NCBI RefSeq assembly: GCF_037890695.1
Contig: NZ_CP149571.1
Span: 531,001-595,000, forward strand
Source of the DNA: Aeromonas jandaei
GTDB lineage: Bacteria > Pseudomonadota > Gammaproteobacteria > Enterobacterales > Aeromonadaceae
Direction of reading: 5' to 3'
DNA: 64,000 bases
Part shown: positions 27,268-36,245 of the stretch, piece after piece
Numbering within the stretch: the first letter of the stretch is position 1
Layout: every line of letters begins with the position of its first letter
The notes under the pieces: generated by a model
Told to the model about the DNA's origin: nothing
The model's database searches: none
What the model saw: only the letters and a program-made list of their open reading frames with translations
Made by a program: the position numbers and the translations under genes

Positions 27268-28275
27268 TCATGCTACCTCACAGAGTTGATCCCGGGCCAC
27301 TACCAGGGTCACGGCGCGCCCCACCGGCAGCAGTTCGCGGGCCGAGCGGTTGAGGCAATCCACCGTCAGTACGCCTGCCTCGCAGGTCACCTGATAGCGG
27401 ATGACGTTGCCAAGCAGCTGTTGCCCGCTGATCACCCCCGGCAGGTTCGGTTCGTCGCTGTGAGCGCCAGCCGGCAGCAGGGAGAGGGATTCGGGTCGCA
27501 GCGCCAGCTTGCCCTGAAAACGGGGGCCAAACAGCGACTTGCCCTGCTCGACGCCAAGCAGGTTGTAGTTGCCGATAAAGCTCGCTACAAACTCGCTGGC
27601 GGGACGGGTATAGATCTCCTCCGGCGTACCGCTCTGGACGATGGATCCCTTGTTCATCAGGAAGATCCTGTCCGACATGGTCAGCGCCTCCTCCTGATCG
27701 TGAGTCACGAAGATGGTGGTGAGCTCGAGGCGCTGCTGGATCTCGCGGATCTGCTGGCGCAGGCTGCGGCGGATGCGGGCATCCAGCGCCGAGAGCGGCT
27801 CGTCCAGCAGCAGGATCCGCGGCTGCACCACCAGAGCCCGGGCCAGCGCGACCCGCTGACGCTGGCCACCGGAGAGCTCGGCCGGATAGCGGCGCTCGAA
27901 ACCGGTCAGCTCCACCAGCTCAAGCGCCTCCTGCACGCTGGCGGCGAGATCCCGTCCCGGCTGGGGTTTCATCTTGAGGCCAAAGGCGACGTTGTCCCAC
28001 ACCGTCATGTTGGGGAAGAGCGCATAGCTCTGGAACACCATGCCGATGCCGCGCTTCTGGGGCTCCTGCCAGGTGATATCTTCACCGGCCACCCGCACCT
28101 GACCGCCATCCACCGGAGTGAGCCCGGCCAGCGCCCGCAGCAGGGTGGATTTGCCGCAGCCGGAGGGGCCGAGCAGGGTCACCAGCTCCCCCTTGCGAAT
28201 GCCGAATTCGATCCCCTCGAACACTCTGGTATCGCCGTAGGATTTGTGCAGTTGATTCACTTCTAGATGGAACAT
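27268..28275 (-). CDS. ABC transporter ATP-binding protein (PotA/PhnT-like)
   Basis: 335 residues. Walker A GPSGCGKST (36-44), signature LSGGQRQRVALARAL, Walker B RILLLDEPLSALDAR and the switch His in FVTHDQEEAL are all present. A C-terminal TOBE domain (about 250-335, LALRPESLSL) marks the polyamine/iron/phosphonate importer group. Fifth gene of the minus-strand operon 31843-26569: binding protein, AP-superfamily hydrolase, two permeases, ATPase, phosphatase. Substrate is inferred from the hydrolase neighbours to be an organophosphorus compound. Confidence 0.92.
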   Translation of the reverse strand: MFHLEVNQLHKSYGDTRVFEGIEFGIRKGELVTLLGPSGCGKSTLLRALAGLTPVDGGQVRVAGEDITWQEPQKRGIGMVFQSYALFPNMTVWDNVAFGLKMKPQPGRDLAASVQEALELVELTGFERRYPAELSGGQRQRVALARALVVQPRILLLDEPLSALDARIRRSLRQQIREIQQRLELTTIFVTHDQEEALTMSDRIFLMNKGSIVQSGTPEEIYTRPASEFVASFIGNYNLLGVEQGKSLFGPRFQGKLALRPESLSLLPAGAHSDEPNLPGVISGQQLLGNVIRYQVTCEAGVLTVDCLNRSARELLPVGRAVTLVVARDQLCEVA

Positions 28276-28281
28276 GTTGAT

Positions 28282-29058
28282 TCACCGATGAAATCTGTTG
28301 GCCGCCCAGGTGAGCAGCAGGGTCAGCAGGAAGTAGCTCATCACCAGCGCACTGGTGAAGTGGCCCGAAGTCGCGCGCATGTTGTAGAGGTAGACCTGCA
28401 GGGTCTCGTAACGGGTGCCCACCAGCATGTTGGCAAACACGAACTCGCCGAGCAGGAAGGAGAGCGAGAGAAACAGCGCAGCCAGCAATCCCTTGCGCAG
28501 GCAGGGGATCACCACCAGCAGAAAGGCGCGGCGGCTGCTCGCCCCCAGCAGGTGGGCGGCATCCATCAGATCTTTCAGCGGCACACCCTGCAAACTGTTG
28601 GCCAGCGCCCGGTACATAAAGGGGAGCACCACGGTGAACCAGGTGCCGATCAAGATCCACGGCGTGCCGATGATGGGCAGCACGCCGTCGGCGTAGACCT
28701 GCAGCAGCCCGACTGAGGAGACCACCGGTGGCACCGCAAAGGGGAGCAGGATCAACAGGTTCATCCAGGGATCCAGCTTGGGGAAGTAGTAGGCCACCAC
28801 CAGCACGGTGGGTACCAGCACCAGCGTCCCCAGCAGCAGGGTGGCGAAACAGACCAGGAGGCTGCGGCCAAACGCCGCGAGAAAGCGCGGATCGCCCCAC
28901 AGTTTGAGATACCAGTCGAGAGTGAAGCCATCCGGCAGCAGGGTCGCCCCCCAGCGGGTGGAGATGGAGTAGAGAAACGTGGCCAACAGCGGCAGCAGCA
29001 GGGTGGCGACCAGCCCACCCAGCACCCACTTGGGCCAGCGCGGCGTCAAATCATGCAT
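28282..29058 (-). CDS. ABC transporter permease, second subunit
   Basis: 258 residues, six membrane segments, binding-protein-dependent permease (PotC/PhnV-like). The EAA-loop is DLMDAAHLLGASSRRAFLLVVIPCL, which docks the ATPase. The ATG overlaps the end of the first permease gene by 8 bases, and the stop lies six bases before the ATPase start, so the unit is tightly translationally coupled. Confidence 0.9.
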   Translation of the reverse strand: MHDLTPRWPKWVLGGLVATLLLPLLATFLYSISTRWGATLLPDGFTLDWYLKLWGDPRFLAAFGRSLLVCFATLLLGTLVLVPTVLVVAYYFPKLDPWMNLLILLPFAVPPVVSSVGLLQVYADGVLPIIGTPWILIGTWFTVVLPFMYRALANSLQGVPLKDLMDAAHLLGASSRRAFLLVVIPCLRKGLLAALFLSLSFLLGEFVFANMLVGTRYETLQVYLYNMRATSGHFTSALVMSYFLLTLLLTWAANRFHR

Positions 29059-29950
29059 GGGATTGCCCCTTGTTCACATAGCTCTTTTTCAGCAGCCACT
29101 GGTTGGCGGCCGTCACCACTCCCAGCAGCACCATCAGGATCACCGCCAGCGCCGCCGCCATATTGGGCTCGAGGAAGATGTCGCCGGAGACCAGACTGGC
29201 CACCCGGATGGTCACCAGATTGAAGTTGCCGGTGGTGAGGGCGTAGGCGGAGGCATAGGCCCCCACCGCGTTGGCAAACAGGATGATCAGGGTGCCAAGC
29301 AGCGCAGGCGTTAGCACCGGCAGCGCCACGTGCCACACATACTGCCCCTTGCTCGCCCCCAGCAGCGCGGCCGCTTGCGGCCACTCATCCTGCAGCGCAT
29401 CGAAGGCCGGATAGAGCAGCAGCAGGGCGAGCGGGATCTGGAAGTAGGTGTAAATGAGGATAAGGCCCGACCCCGAGTAGAGGTTGAAGCCGTCGATCAA
29501 TCCCCAGGATTTCAGCAGCAGGGTCACCGCACCGTTGATGCCGAGAATGATGATGAAGGCGAACGCCAGCGGCACCCCGCTGAAGTTGCCGGTCATGGTG
29601 ACAAAGGCCAGCAGCACCCGCTTGACCCGCTCGCCGCTGTGACGCAGCGCCGCCGCCCCGAGGGTGCCGATGGCAAGCCCCGCCAGACTGGCGATACCGG
29701 CGATGCGCAACGAGTTGCCGAACGATTGCAGGTAGAAGGGGGAGCTCAAAATCTCCCGGTAGTAGTCGATGCCCCAGCCATCCGGGGTTTGGAAACTGCC
29801 CACCAGCACCCACACTATGGGGGCAAGCTGGAACAGGATCATCAAGAGGATAAAGGGCAGCAGCACCAGCGCGGGCAGCCAGTGGCGGCGCACCTTCTGC
29901 TTGGTTGCCACGGGTTGATCCACCAGGATCTCGGTGGTTGCAGGCATCAT
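29051..29950 (-). CDS. ABC transporter permease, first subunit
   Basis: 299 residues with six membrane segments after a short cytoplasmic N-terminus (KQKVRRHWLPALVLLPFILLM). The EAA-loop is EWPQAAALLGASKGQYVWHVALPVL. PotB/PhnU-like partner of the second permease. Its ATG at 29950 overlaps the stop of the hydrolase gene upstream (TGATG-type overlap), which argues that the hydrolase belongs to the transport operon and is made with the transporter. Confidence 0.9.
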   Translation of the reverse strand: MMPATTEILVDQPVATKQKVRRHWLPALVLLPFILLMILFQLAPIVWVLVGSFQTPDGWGIDYYREILSSPFYLQSFGNSLRIAGIASLAGLAIGTLGAAALRHSGERVKRVLLAFVTMTGNFSGVPLAFAFIIILGINGAVTLLLKSWGLIDGFNLYSGSGLILIYTYFQIPLALLLLYPAFDALQDEWPQAAALLGASKGQYVWHVALPVLTPALLGTLIILFANAVGAYASAYALTTGNFNLVTIRVASLVSGDIFLEPNMAAALAVILMVLLGVVTAANQWLLKKSYVNKGQSHA

Positions 29951-30783
29951 CAGTGCACCTCGCGCATAAAGGCGGCCTTGAGCAGCGGTGGCGCTGCCGG
30001 CTTGTCGTGGGAAACCCCCAGCAGATCCGCCATCAGGGCGCAGAGCTGGGTCTGGGCAATCGCCACCCCATCCGGCCAGCGCTCGACGAAAGCATCGCCA
30101 AACAGCCAGAGCGGCACAGTGCGCTCTTCAGGCAGGGTGCCGCCGTGGCTCAGGTCGTTGTTCATGCCGTGATCCGAGGTGATCACCACCTGATACCCCT
30201 CCGCCAGCCACTGGGGCAGCAGGTCGGCCAACAGGCTGTCCATCCGGCGCGCCTGATTGCGGTACTGGCGGGAATCGAAGCCAAACTTGTGGCCCGCATC
30301 GTCCACCCCCATCGGGTGGATCAGCAGAAAATCGGGATCGTACTGGCTGCGCAGCCACTCGCCATCCATCAGCAGATGGCTGTCGGGGTAGTTGTCATCC
30401 CAGTAGAAGCTGCCGTGCTGGATCGGCAGCTGCTCATCGTGAGTAAAGCGATCGCGGGCCGCCAGCCAGGGGCTCTTGTTGTAGAGCTCGCTCACCCAGT
30501 AGTAGGCCGCCGCTGCGGTGCGTTTACCCGCGGCGCGGGCCAGATGGAAAATGGAGTCATGCAGACTGAGACGACTCACCCCGTTGTGGGTGATGCCGCT
30601 CGCTACCGGCGGAACGCCGGTCAGGATGCACTCGTAGAGAGGCCGGGAGAGGGATGGCAGGGCGCAGCTGAGGGTCGTATAGAGGCCGCGCTCCGCCTCC
30701 ACCATGCCTGCGAGGTAGCCCATCCCATGGGCTACCCCGGCAGAGAGGCCATCCACAAGTACCACTATCACCTTGTGTTGCAC
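29950..30783 (-). CDS. Alkaline-phosphatase-superfamily hydrolase (NPP/phosphonate-hydrolase-like)
   Basis: 277 residues without a signal peptide, so cytoplasmic. Metal and nucleophile features of the superfamily are visible: VVLVDGL (Asp11), LPSLSRP with Ser46 where the family has its Ser/Thr nucleophile, HPMGVDDAGHKFG (His156, Asp161, His165) and TSDHGM (Asp204, His205). This is the layout of nucleotide pyrophosphatase/phosphodiesterases and phosphonoacetate hydrolase rather than classical alkaline phosphatase. Between a binding protein gene and permease genes, it probably splits the imported compound. A phosphodiester or a phosphonate are both possible; the sequence alone does not decide. 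Confidence 0.88.
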   Translation of the reverse strand: MQHKVIVVLVDGLSAGVAHGMGYLAGMVEAERGLYTTLSCALPSLSRPLYECILTGVPPVASGITHNGVSRLSLHDSIFHLARAAGKRTAAAAYYWVSELYNKSPWLAARDRFTHDEQLPIQHGSFYWDDNYPDSHLLMDGEWLRSQYDPDFLLIHPMGVDDAGHKFGFDSRQYRNQARRMDSLLADLLPQWLAEGYQVVITSDHGMNNDLSHGGTLPEERTVPLWLFGDAFVERWPDGVAIAQTQLCALMADLLGVSHDKPAAPPLLKAAFMREVH

Positions 30784-30793
30784 TGGCCGCTCC

Positions 30794-31843
30794 TTACTGC
30801 ATGTAGATCATGACGTTCTCTTGCCACTGACGCGGCAGGGCCTTGGAGCTCTGTTCCCAGGCGGCGTGATCCTGGACCGGCTTGGCCTTGGCATACTGCT
30901 CGGCCGGCAGCAGCTTGGCCTTCACGTCATCCGGCAGCGCAACGTTGCTGCGGATCGGGCGGGCATAGCCGCGGGCCAGGTTGATCTGACCGGCATCGGA
31001 GAGGATGTATTCCCGCGCCAGCTTGGCGGCGTTGGGGTTCTTGGCCCACTTGTTGATGATGGTGGTGTAACCGGCGATGACGGAGCCGTCGCTCGGGATC
31101 ACCACTTCAAACTTCTTGGGGTCGATCTGGTCGCGGTAGTTGAGGGCGTTGAAGTCCCACAGCACCCCCACTTCCACCTCGCCCTTCTCGATGTTGGCGA
31201 TGGTCGGGTCGTTCAGCGACAGGCGACCCTGCTGGGCCAGCTTGCCGAACAACTCCAGGGCGGGCTTGAGATTCTTCTCGCTGCCACCGGTGGCATAGGC
31301 CGCCGCCAGCACGCCGTTGTTGGCTTGCGAGGCAACGCCCACATCGCCCAGGGTCACCTTGTAGTTGCCGCCCAGCAGGGATTGCCAGCTGGTGGGGGCG
31401 GCCTTGACCAGATCCTTGTTGATCAGGAAGGCGATGGTGCCGGTATAGGCCAGCATCCAGTGACCATCCGCATCCTTGGCCCAGTTGGGAATGTCGGCCC
31501 AGGTGGAGGGCTTGTAGGGCTGGGTGACCCCCTGCTTGACCGCCACCGGGCCGAAGGCGCCGCCCACGTCGCCGATGTCGGCGGTGGCGTTGGCCTTCTC
31601 GGCGGCGAACTTGGCGATCTCCTGCGCCGAGCTCATGTCGGTATCCTGATGCTTGATGCCGTAGATGTTGCCCAGCTGCTGCCAGGTATCCTTCCAGTTG
31701 GCCCAGCTGTCGGGCATGCCAATACTGCTGAGTTGCCCTTCGCCGCGAGCGGCCTTCTCAAGATCCGCGATGTTCTCGGCGGCAAACAGTGGCTGACTGA
31801 TGGCCACCAGAGCCAGTGCACTTGCGATCACGCTTTTCATCAT
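30794..31843 (-). CDS. ABC transporter substrate-binding protein
   Basis: 349 residues with a signal peptide (MMKSVIASALALVAISQPLFA). Periplasmic binding protein of the iron/polyamine/phosphonate (SBP_bac_6/8-like) group: RGEGQLSSIGMPDSWANWKD at the start, FLINKDLVKAAPTSWQSLL, and GYTTIINKWAKNPNAAKLAREYIL near the end. First gene of the operon and 10 bases from the hydrolase. The ATG at 31840 is an equally good start (GAGGG upstream). Ligand unknown; context suggests an organic phosphate or phosphonate. Confidence 0.9.
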   Translation of the reverse strand: MMKSVIASALALVAISQPLFAAENIADLEKAARGEGQLSSIGMPDSWANWKDTWQQLGNIYGIKHQDTDMSSAQEIAKFAAEKANATADIGDVGGAFGPVAVKQGVTQPYKPSTWADIPNWAKDADGHWMLAYTGTIAFLINKDLVKAAPTSWQSLLGGNYKVTLGDVGVASQANNGVLAAAYATGGSEKNLKPALELFGKLAQQGRLSLNDPTIANIEKGEVEVGVLWDFNALNYRDQIDPKKFEVVIPSDGSVIAGYTTIINKWAKNPNAAKLAREYILSDAGQINLARGYARPIRSNVALPDDVKAKLLPAEQYAKAKPVQDHAAWEQSSKALPRQWQENVMIYMQ

Positions 31844-31931
31844 CCCATCCCTCTGGACTAGGTCAGTTAAGGTTCGAGAGGGATGCTAGAGGGGAAATAT
31901 GACGGTCGCGGGGCGCTTTGATGGCAGTTTG

Positions 31932-31961
31932 ATGACAATTGCCCTGTCATGTCGCTGTCAT
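31932..31961. promoter_or_regulatory. Palindromic operator candidate for the GntR/UTRA regulator
   Basis: ATGACA (31932-31937) and TGTCAT (31945-31950) form a perfect inverted repeat with a 7-base centre, and a third half-site TGTCAT follows at 31956-31961. It lies midway between the divergent binding-protein and gntR-type genes, 89 bases upstream of the operon start. Size and symmetry suit a dimeric GntR-family repressor. Confidence 0.55.
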
Positions 31962-32052
31962 CCACAGCGGTTACAACTCTGAACCCAAGTGAAGCTGGAC
32001 TACTCCAGCAAGGGCTGAACCAACAGGGGCCAGGCCAGCCCGCGCAGCCAGA

Positions 32053-32865
32053 ATGAGCGACAGGGACATGAGCGTGATTGAACCGAGATTGAGCGAACGA
32101 GTAGCGGCAGATGGCCGCGCCTCCAAGTGTGAACAGATTTGCCAGACCCTGCGCCGCTATATCGGCAGCGGCCAGCTGGCGGCGGGGCAGCAGTTGCCAG
32201 CCGAGCGGGCCCTGAGCGAGCGTTTTGCCACCACCCGCATCACCATCAAGGAGGCGCTCTCCAGCCTCGAGGCGGATGGTCTTATCTACCGGGCCGAGCG
32301 GCGCGGCTGGTTCGTGGCGCCGCCCCGCCTCACCTACGATCCCGCCATCCACACCCACTTTCACCAGTGGATCGGCGAGCAGCAGCGCACCGCCGAAACC
32401 CGGGTGCTGGCCCACGGCGGCGAGCTCGCCAGCAGCGAGCTGTGCCGCTGGATGGGGCTGGATCCTTTTACGCCGCTGTATGAAATTCGCCGCCTGCGCC
32501 TGATCGACGGTCGCCCGGTGCTCCATGTCAGCCACCATCTGCTGGCGAGTCGCTTTCCCGATATCGCCAGCGCACCGCTGGCCAGCTCCCTCACCGAGCT
32601 CTATCAGCAGCGCTATGGCATAGGCCAGGGTGGGGCGAGTCTCGAGATCACCCCCTCGGCGGCGCGCGGCGCCATCGCCCGCGCCCTCAATCTGGCGGAG
32701 GGGAGCGCCGTGCTGCGGCTGGTGCGGGTCAACTATGACGAACGGGGCGCGCTGGTGGATTGCGATATCGAACACTGGCGGCCAGATGCGATCCGTATCT
32801 GCCTCGATACCCGGGCGCTGCAACCGGCCACAAGCAGATCGCAGACCGTTCAATTCACGGAATAA
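32053..32865 (+). CDS. GntR/HutC-family regulator with UTRA domain
   Basis: 270 residues. Winged helix at about 22-90 (ICQTLRRYIGSGQLAAGQQLPAERALSERFATTRITIKEAL) and a UTRA ligand-binding domain from about 110 (LYEIRRLRLIDGRPVLHVSHHLLASRFP ... ITPSAARGAIARALNL). Regulators such as PhnF control phosphonate uptake genes in this way. It is divergent from the ABC/hydrolase operon and very probably represses it until the substrate, or a breakdown product, binds. ATG 32068 (MSVIEPRLSER) is an alternative start. Confidence 0.88.
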   Translation: MSDRDMSVIEPRLSERVAADGRASKCEQICQTLRRYIGSGQLAAGQQLPAERALSERFATTRITIKEALSSLEADGLIYRAERRGWFVAPPRLTYDPAIHTHFHQWIGEQQRTAETRVLAHGGELASSELCRWMGLDPFTPLYEIRRLRLIDGRPVLHVSHHLLASRFPDIASAPLASSLTELYQQRYGIGQGGASLEITPSAARGAIARALNLAEGSAVLRLVRVNYDERGALVDCDIEHWRPDAIRICLDTRALQPATSRSQTVQFTE

Positions 32866-32905
32866 CCAGACACCAACAGAGCGGATCCCGCAGGATCCGC
32901 CGGGA

Positions 32906-33679
32906 TCAGTTGTCGATATTGGGGATCATGTCGTCAAAGCTCTGATAGCCGCAGTCGGCCAGTTGCAGCGACATGGTGTAGGTCTTGCGGTGCTCCTGCG
33001 GGCCGATGGCGGGGCGGTTGAGCTTGAGCTCCTGATGCCAGTACTCCTTCATCCGCTCGATCAACCCCATCGCCTCGCTCTCGTTGAGATGGAGCTGGCA
33101 GAGCGCCAGATAGTTGTTCGACTTGTGCATGTTCTCCACCAGATACTCCCCCAGCATCGACATCGCCTGGCGCGCCTGCTGGCGGGCGAAGCGGCTGTGC
33201 TGCTCGAAGCTGATCCGCTCGCTGATGAGGAAGTGATAGCTGTTGTCGATGCCAAGCTGCAGGATGCCGAGCTTCTCCAGCTTGCGCAGATAGAGGTAGC
33301 AGGAGGCATCGGTCAGGCCGTACTCCCGCTTGAGATCGATCAACGTCTTGTCGCGCCAGAAGATGTTGGCCAGAAAGGCGTAGAGGCCCGGCTCGTTGTG
33401 AAACGCCTCGTCCTGCTCCTGAGTGAATACGGCGCGCCGGCTCTGGGCATCCTGGGTGCGCTCCAGCAGCTCCTCGAACGAGAGCCCCACCAGATGGCAG
33501 ATCTCCAGCAGGGTATCGAACGGCAGGGAGGGCTTGTTCATCATCCGCTTGATGGTGGCAATGGAGACCCCCATCGCCTCCGCCAGCGTCTGATAGCGAA
33601 TCCCCTTGTCGGTCAGGGTCTTCTTCAGGGTATCGAGGATCTGGGTGGCCAGGGTCTGGCTGTAGCTCACGGGACTCAT
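32906..33679 (-). CDS. XRE-type HTH transcriptional regulator
   Basis: 257 residues. An N-terminal Cro/CI helix-turn-helix (YQTLAEAMGVSIATIKRMMNKPSLPFDTLLEICHLVGLSFEELLE) is followed by about 180 residues of helical sequence, including FLANIFWRDKTLIDLKREYGL, with no recognised catalytic motif. The layout is that of a stand-alone regulator with a private effector or oligomerisation domain. It converges on the GntR-type gene; a weak hairpin (GCGGATCC/GGATCCGC near 32881-32900) lies between them. Target unknown. Confidence 0.82.
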   Translation of the reverse strand: MSPVSYSQTLATQILDTLKKTLTDKGIRYQTLAEAMGVSIATIKRMMNKPSLPFDTLLEICHLVGLSFEELLERTQDAQSRRAVFTQEQDEAFHNEPGLYAFLANIFWRDKTLIDLKREYGLTDASCYLYLRKLEKLGILQLGIDNSYHFLISERISFEQHSRFARQQARQAMSMLGEYLVENMHKSNNYLALCQLHLNESEAMGLIERMKEYWHQELKLNRPAIGPQEHRKTYTMSLQLADCGYQSFDDMIPNIDN

Positions 33680-33899
33680 CCTTGTAGTTGCATCATGACT
33701 GCATGGTTATGCCGCAGCGGGGTCGCCTCTATTTTTACCGCCAAGGCTCAGATATTGACACCAAAAAGATGGTGGTCGCCCGTAACCGGCTGAAATGGCG
33801 CCGAGGCCTGACCAGTTCCGGCCAGCGGTCGCAAAATCTGATACCTGCCAGCGCATATCCTTGAACCGGAAAACATTTTGCTAGTGCTGCATAGCTCAT

Positions 33900-34049
33900 C
33901 ACGCATACTTTTGTCGTATCGAATTCAAGACCCTTCCTGGTTTAGAAATCGATTGTTTGCTTCCAAATTTGTATTTTTTAAACCGCAAGGTTTTTCCTTT
34001 TTCCTGATCTTGAGCGGCGCTTGCAAAAGCACCGCTCTACTCTTTTTTG
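33900..34049 (+). ncRNA. Candidate small RNA with 3' terminator in a gene-free region
   Basis: The 421-bp gap 33680-34100 has no credible ORF, yet a + strand rho-independent terminator ends it (34012-34049), with nothing upstream on that strand that would need one after the gntR-type gene over 1.1 kb away. A small hairpin AAACC-GCAA-GGTTT (33980-33993) and a pyrimidine-rich stretch sit just before it, a usual Hfq-RNA-like ending. I found no clear promoter and no match to a known RNA, so the 5' end is a guess. Confidence 0.3.
34012..34049 (+). terminator. Orphan + strand rho-independent terminator
   Basis: GAGCGG pairs with CCGCTC and the inner GCTT with AAGC around GCAA, with one mismatch in between; TACTCTTTTTT follows. 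No protein gene on the plus strand ends nearby. Confidence 0.7.
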
Positions 34050-34055
34050 CGCCAT

Positions 34056-34083
34056 GAAAAACGCCTGCCACAGGGCAGGCGTC
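34056..34083 (-). terminator. Terminator of dcuC
   Basis: On the minus strand ACGCCTGCC pairs with GGCAGGCGT around CTGT and TTTT follows, 18 bases after the dcuC stop. Confidence 0.85.
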
Positions 34084-34100
34084 AGCAGATGGCAATCCAA

Positions 34101-35471
34101 TCAGATATAGCGAATGGCCGTCAGCGCCATCACCACCGCCATGCTCGCCATCATGGGGACGAAGGTGCGCTTCACCACATCCACCGGGCTCAGGTTGGCG
34201 ATGCCGGAGACAGTGATGATCACCCCCGCCACCGGCGAGATGGTGCGGCCAATGCCGGCCGCGAACAGGATCGGCACCAGCAGCAACAGCGGGTTGATGT
34301 CGAACTGGCTGGAGACCAGCGGCACGATGGGAATAAACGCCATCACGGGGGCGTTGCCCGAACCGGTGATAAAGGCGGTCAGCAGGATAAAGAGCGAGAA
34401 GACCAGCGACAGCCCGAGCGGGTTGAGCTCGAACGACTTGGCCAGATCGATCAGCTGGGTGATGGCACCGATATTGGTGAGACCGGCGGAGAAGAACTCG
34501 GCCGCCAGCATCAGGGTCAGCACGCTGCCGAAGATCATCCCGGTGCCGGTCAGCCAGGCCTCGAAGTTGGCGAACGCCTTGTTGAGGGAGCGGTAGCGCA
34601 GCGCCTCGATGATGATGCAGAGGGTCATGGTCGACATCATGGCCACCGGAATGGTCATCTTGATGGCGCTGACAAACAGCTCGGAGAAGCCGAACAGAAA
34701 GACGAAGGGGATCACCGGCAGCAGGGCGTAGTAACCCGGGGTGTTCTCGTGCTTTGCCTCCAGCTCGTGCAGATATTTGCCCCGCTCGGCGGCGGTATCA
34801 TGGCCATCCTTGCGGTCGCAGTAGCGCTGCCACGCGATATTGACGAAGGGGATGATCACCAGCAGCGCGATCTGGAACAGCAGCTGATGGTTCACCACAA
34901 ACGGCATCACCTCGATATTGATCGCCTTGGCACCGATCACCGCATTGATTTGGCCGGGGCCAAACTCCCACGCGGTGGGGATGACGATGGTCGCCACCGC
35001 CGTCTTGGCACTGATCCCGGCGTTGCGCAGCAGCGGATAGAGGGTGCCCATCAGCAGCAGGGAGAGCGAGGTCGCCCCGGTGATAAAGACATAGAGGATG
35101 GAGACCAGCAGCAGGATGATCGCCAGCAGCACATAGGGGTTCTTCAGCGCCATGATGGGGCGGGAAGTGGCCTTCACCAGCGCCGCCGAAGCGCCGATCT
35201 GGTTGAGGTAGGTAGCCACCCCGGCAATCGCCACCAGGGTCAGACCGGTGGAGGCGAGGCGGGAGTTGGTCACCATGGCGAACTTCTCCCACAGATCGAA
35301 GAACCAGAAGCCCTGACTGTTCTCGGCCGGCAGGATCGGGTTGATCCCCGCCCACTGGGCATACGCCAGCAGCACCAGACCCGCGGTCAGCAAGGTCGCC
35401 TGAGGATTGAACCGCTTGAGCATGGCGTAGGCGACCAGCCCCACTACCACCAGAATCAATATTGTCGACAT
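34101..35471 (-). CDS. dcuC: Anaerobic C4-dicarboxylate transporter DcuC
   Basis: 456 residues with about twelve membrane segments. DcuC exports succinate and exchanges C4-dicarboxylates during anaerobic fumarate respiration or fermentation. The start STILILVVVGLVAYAMLKRFNPQATLLTAGLVLL, the IPTAWEFGPGQINAVIG loop, the FITGSGNAPVMAFIPIVPL re-entrant-type segment and GIGRTISPVAGVIITVSGI are hallmarks of the DcuC family. ATG 35471 has AAGGAT nine bases ahead. It is monocistronic, with its own terminator. Confidence 0.93.
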   Translation of the reverse strand: MSTILILVVVGLVAYAMLKRFNPQATLLTAGLVLLAYAQWAGINPILPAENSQGFWFFDLWEKFAMVTNSRLASTGLTLVAIAGVATYLNQIGASAALVKATSRPIMALKNPYVLLAIILLLVSILYVFITGATSLSLLLMGTLYPLLRNAGISAKTAVATIVIPTAWEFGPGQINAVIGAKAINIEVMPFVVNHQLLFQIALLVIIPFVNIAWQRYCDRKDGHDTAAERGKYLHELEAKHENTPGYYALLPVIPFVFLFGFSELFVSAIKMTIPVAMMSTMTLCIIIEALRYRSLNKAFANFEAWLTGTGMIFGSVLTLMLAAEFFSAGLTNIGAITQLIDLAKSFELNPLGLSLVFSLFILLTAFITGSGNAPVMAFIPIVPLVSSQFDINPLLLLVPILFAAGIGRTISPVAGVIITVSGIANLSPVDVVKRTFVPMMASMAVVMALTAIRYI

Positions 35472-36245
35472 ATTTATTATCCTTGTTGCAGCACCCGTGA
35501 CGACCCGATTACATCTGATTGTTATTTCTCATAATCGGGATTCGGCAGCGTATCAGTCGCCCCCGGCAAATTGAATTGGTCAATGTGACCAGCGCCGCAA
35601 TAATAAAGATTTAATCAATAGCGAAACACTCGGCAAAATATTGCCCTAACACACTCCGGATAATCAGAATGTGGAGCCCTTCAAAGTTGTCGTCAGGCCG
35701 CTGTGCGCGCCCTCATAAAATAGCGACTCACCCTGCCCGCCCCCTTTTTCGTCTCACCCATCGGCAAACGGCGCCGTGGCCAACCGGCCGGTCGGGTTCA
35801 GCCCGCTCGGCCCTTGTTCCTCCCGGGGCAGCCAGAGCGCAGATGAACGACACGTAGCAAAAGTGACCATTGGCGAGCAAAAAGACAGCAACAAAGAGAG
35901 TCAAACATCGCCTTTTGCAGATAAAAAATGCAGCCAGCCAAAAAATTTTGGCCACCGGCGACGAGATTCGACCGGTCAAAATAACAACAAAAAGTTGGCA
36001 ATCGACCTCATTTACAACTGATTAATCATCATTCAGTTTGCAATCAGATGCTCCTTGCGGAGCGAAAAAGAAACCCAAGGGATATCAACCCCCTCCGGCC
36101 GATCGGCCAGCAAATAGTCCGGTTACGGTTATTTCGTTTATTTTGGTAATTTATAAATAAAGTGATAACTCTAAATTAATCATTAATTACCCAATTATTG
36201 TTTGTGCTGATTTTTATTTGCAGAAAATCACAGCCTGCACACGGG
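35472..36245. other. Long gene-free region between dcuC and the outer-membrane protein gene
   Basis: About 900 bases without a supported protein. The first 100 bases are the dcuC leader. 35660-35900 is GC-rich with short, unconvincing frames on both strands. 36120-36250 is strongly AT-rich (runs such as AATTTATAAATAAAGTGATAA) and is likely an upstream activating or silencer-binding region for the gene at 36371. No known regulatory RNA was recognised. Confidence 0.5.

Noticed and set aside
32881..32903. Hairpin GCGGATCC/GGATCCGC as a terminator
   Set aside because: The stem is good but neither side has a T run; left as a remark only.
34047..35534. 495-codon frame antisense to dcuC
   Set aside because: His/Gln/Asp-rich translation without motifs, opposite a certain DcuC.
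35669..36021. Small frames in the dcuC-barrel gap
   Set aside because: Overlapping frames on both strands without ribosome-binding sites or recognisable sequence.
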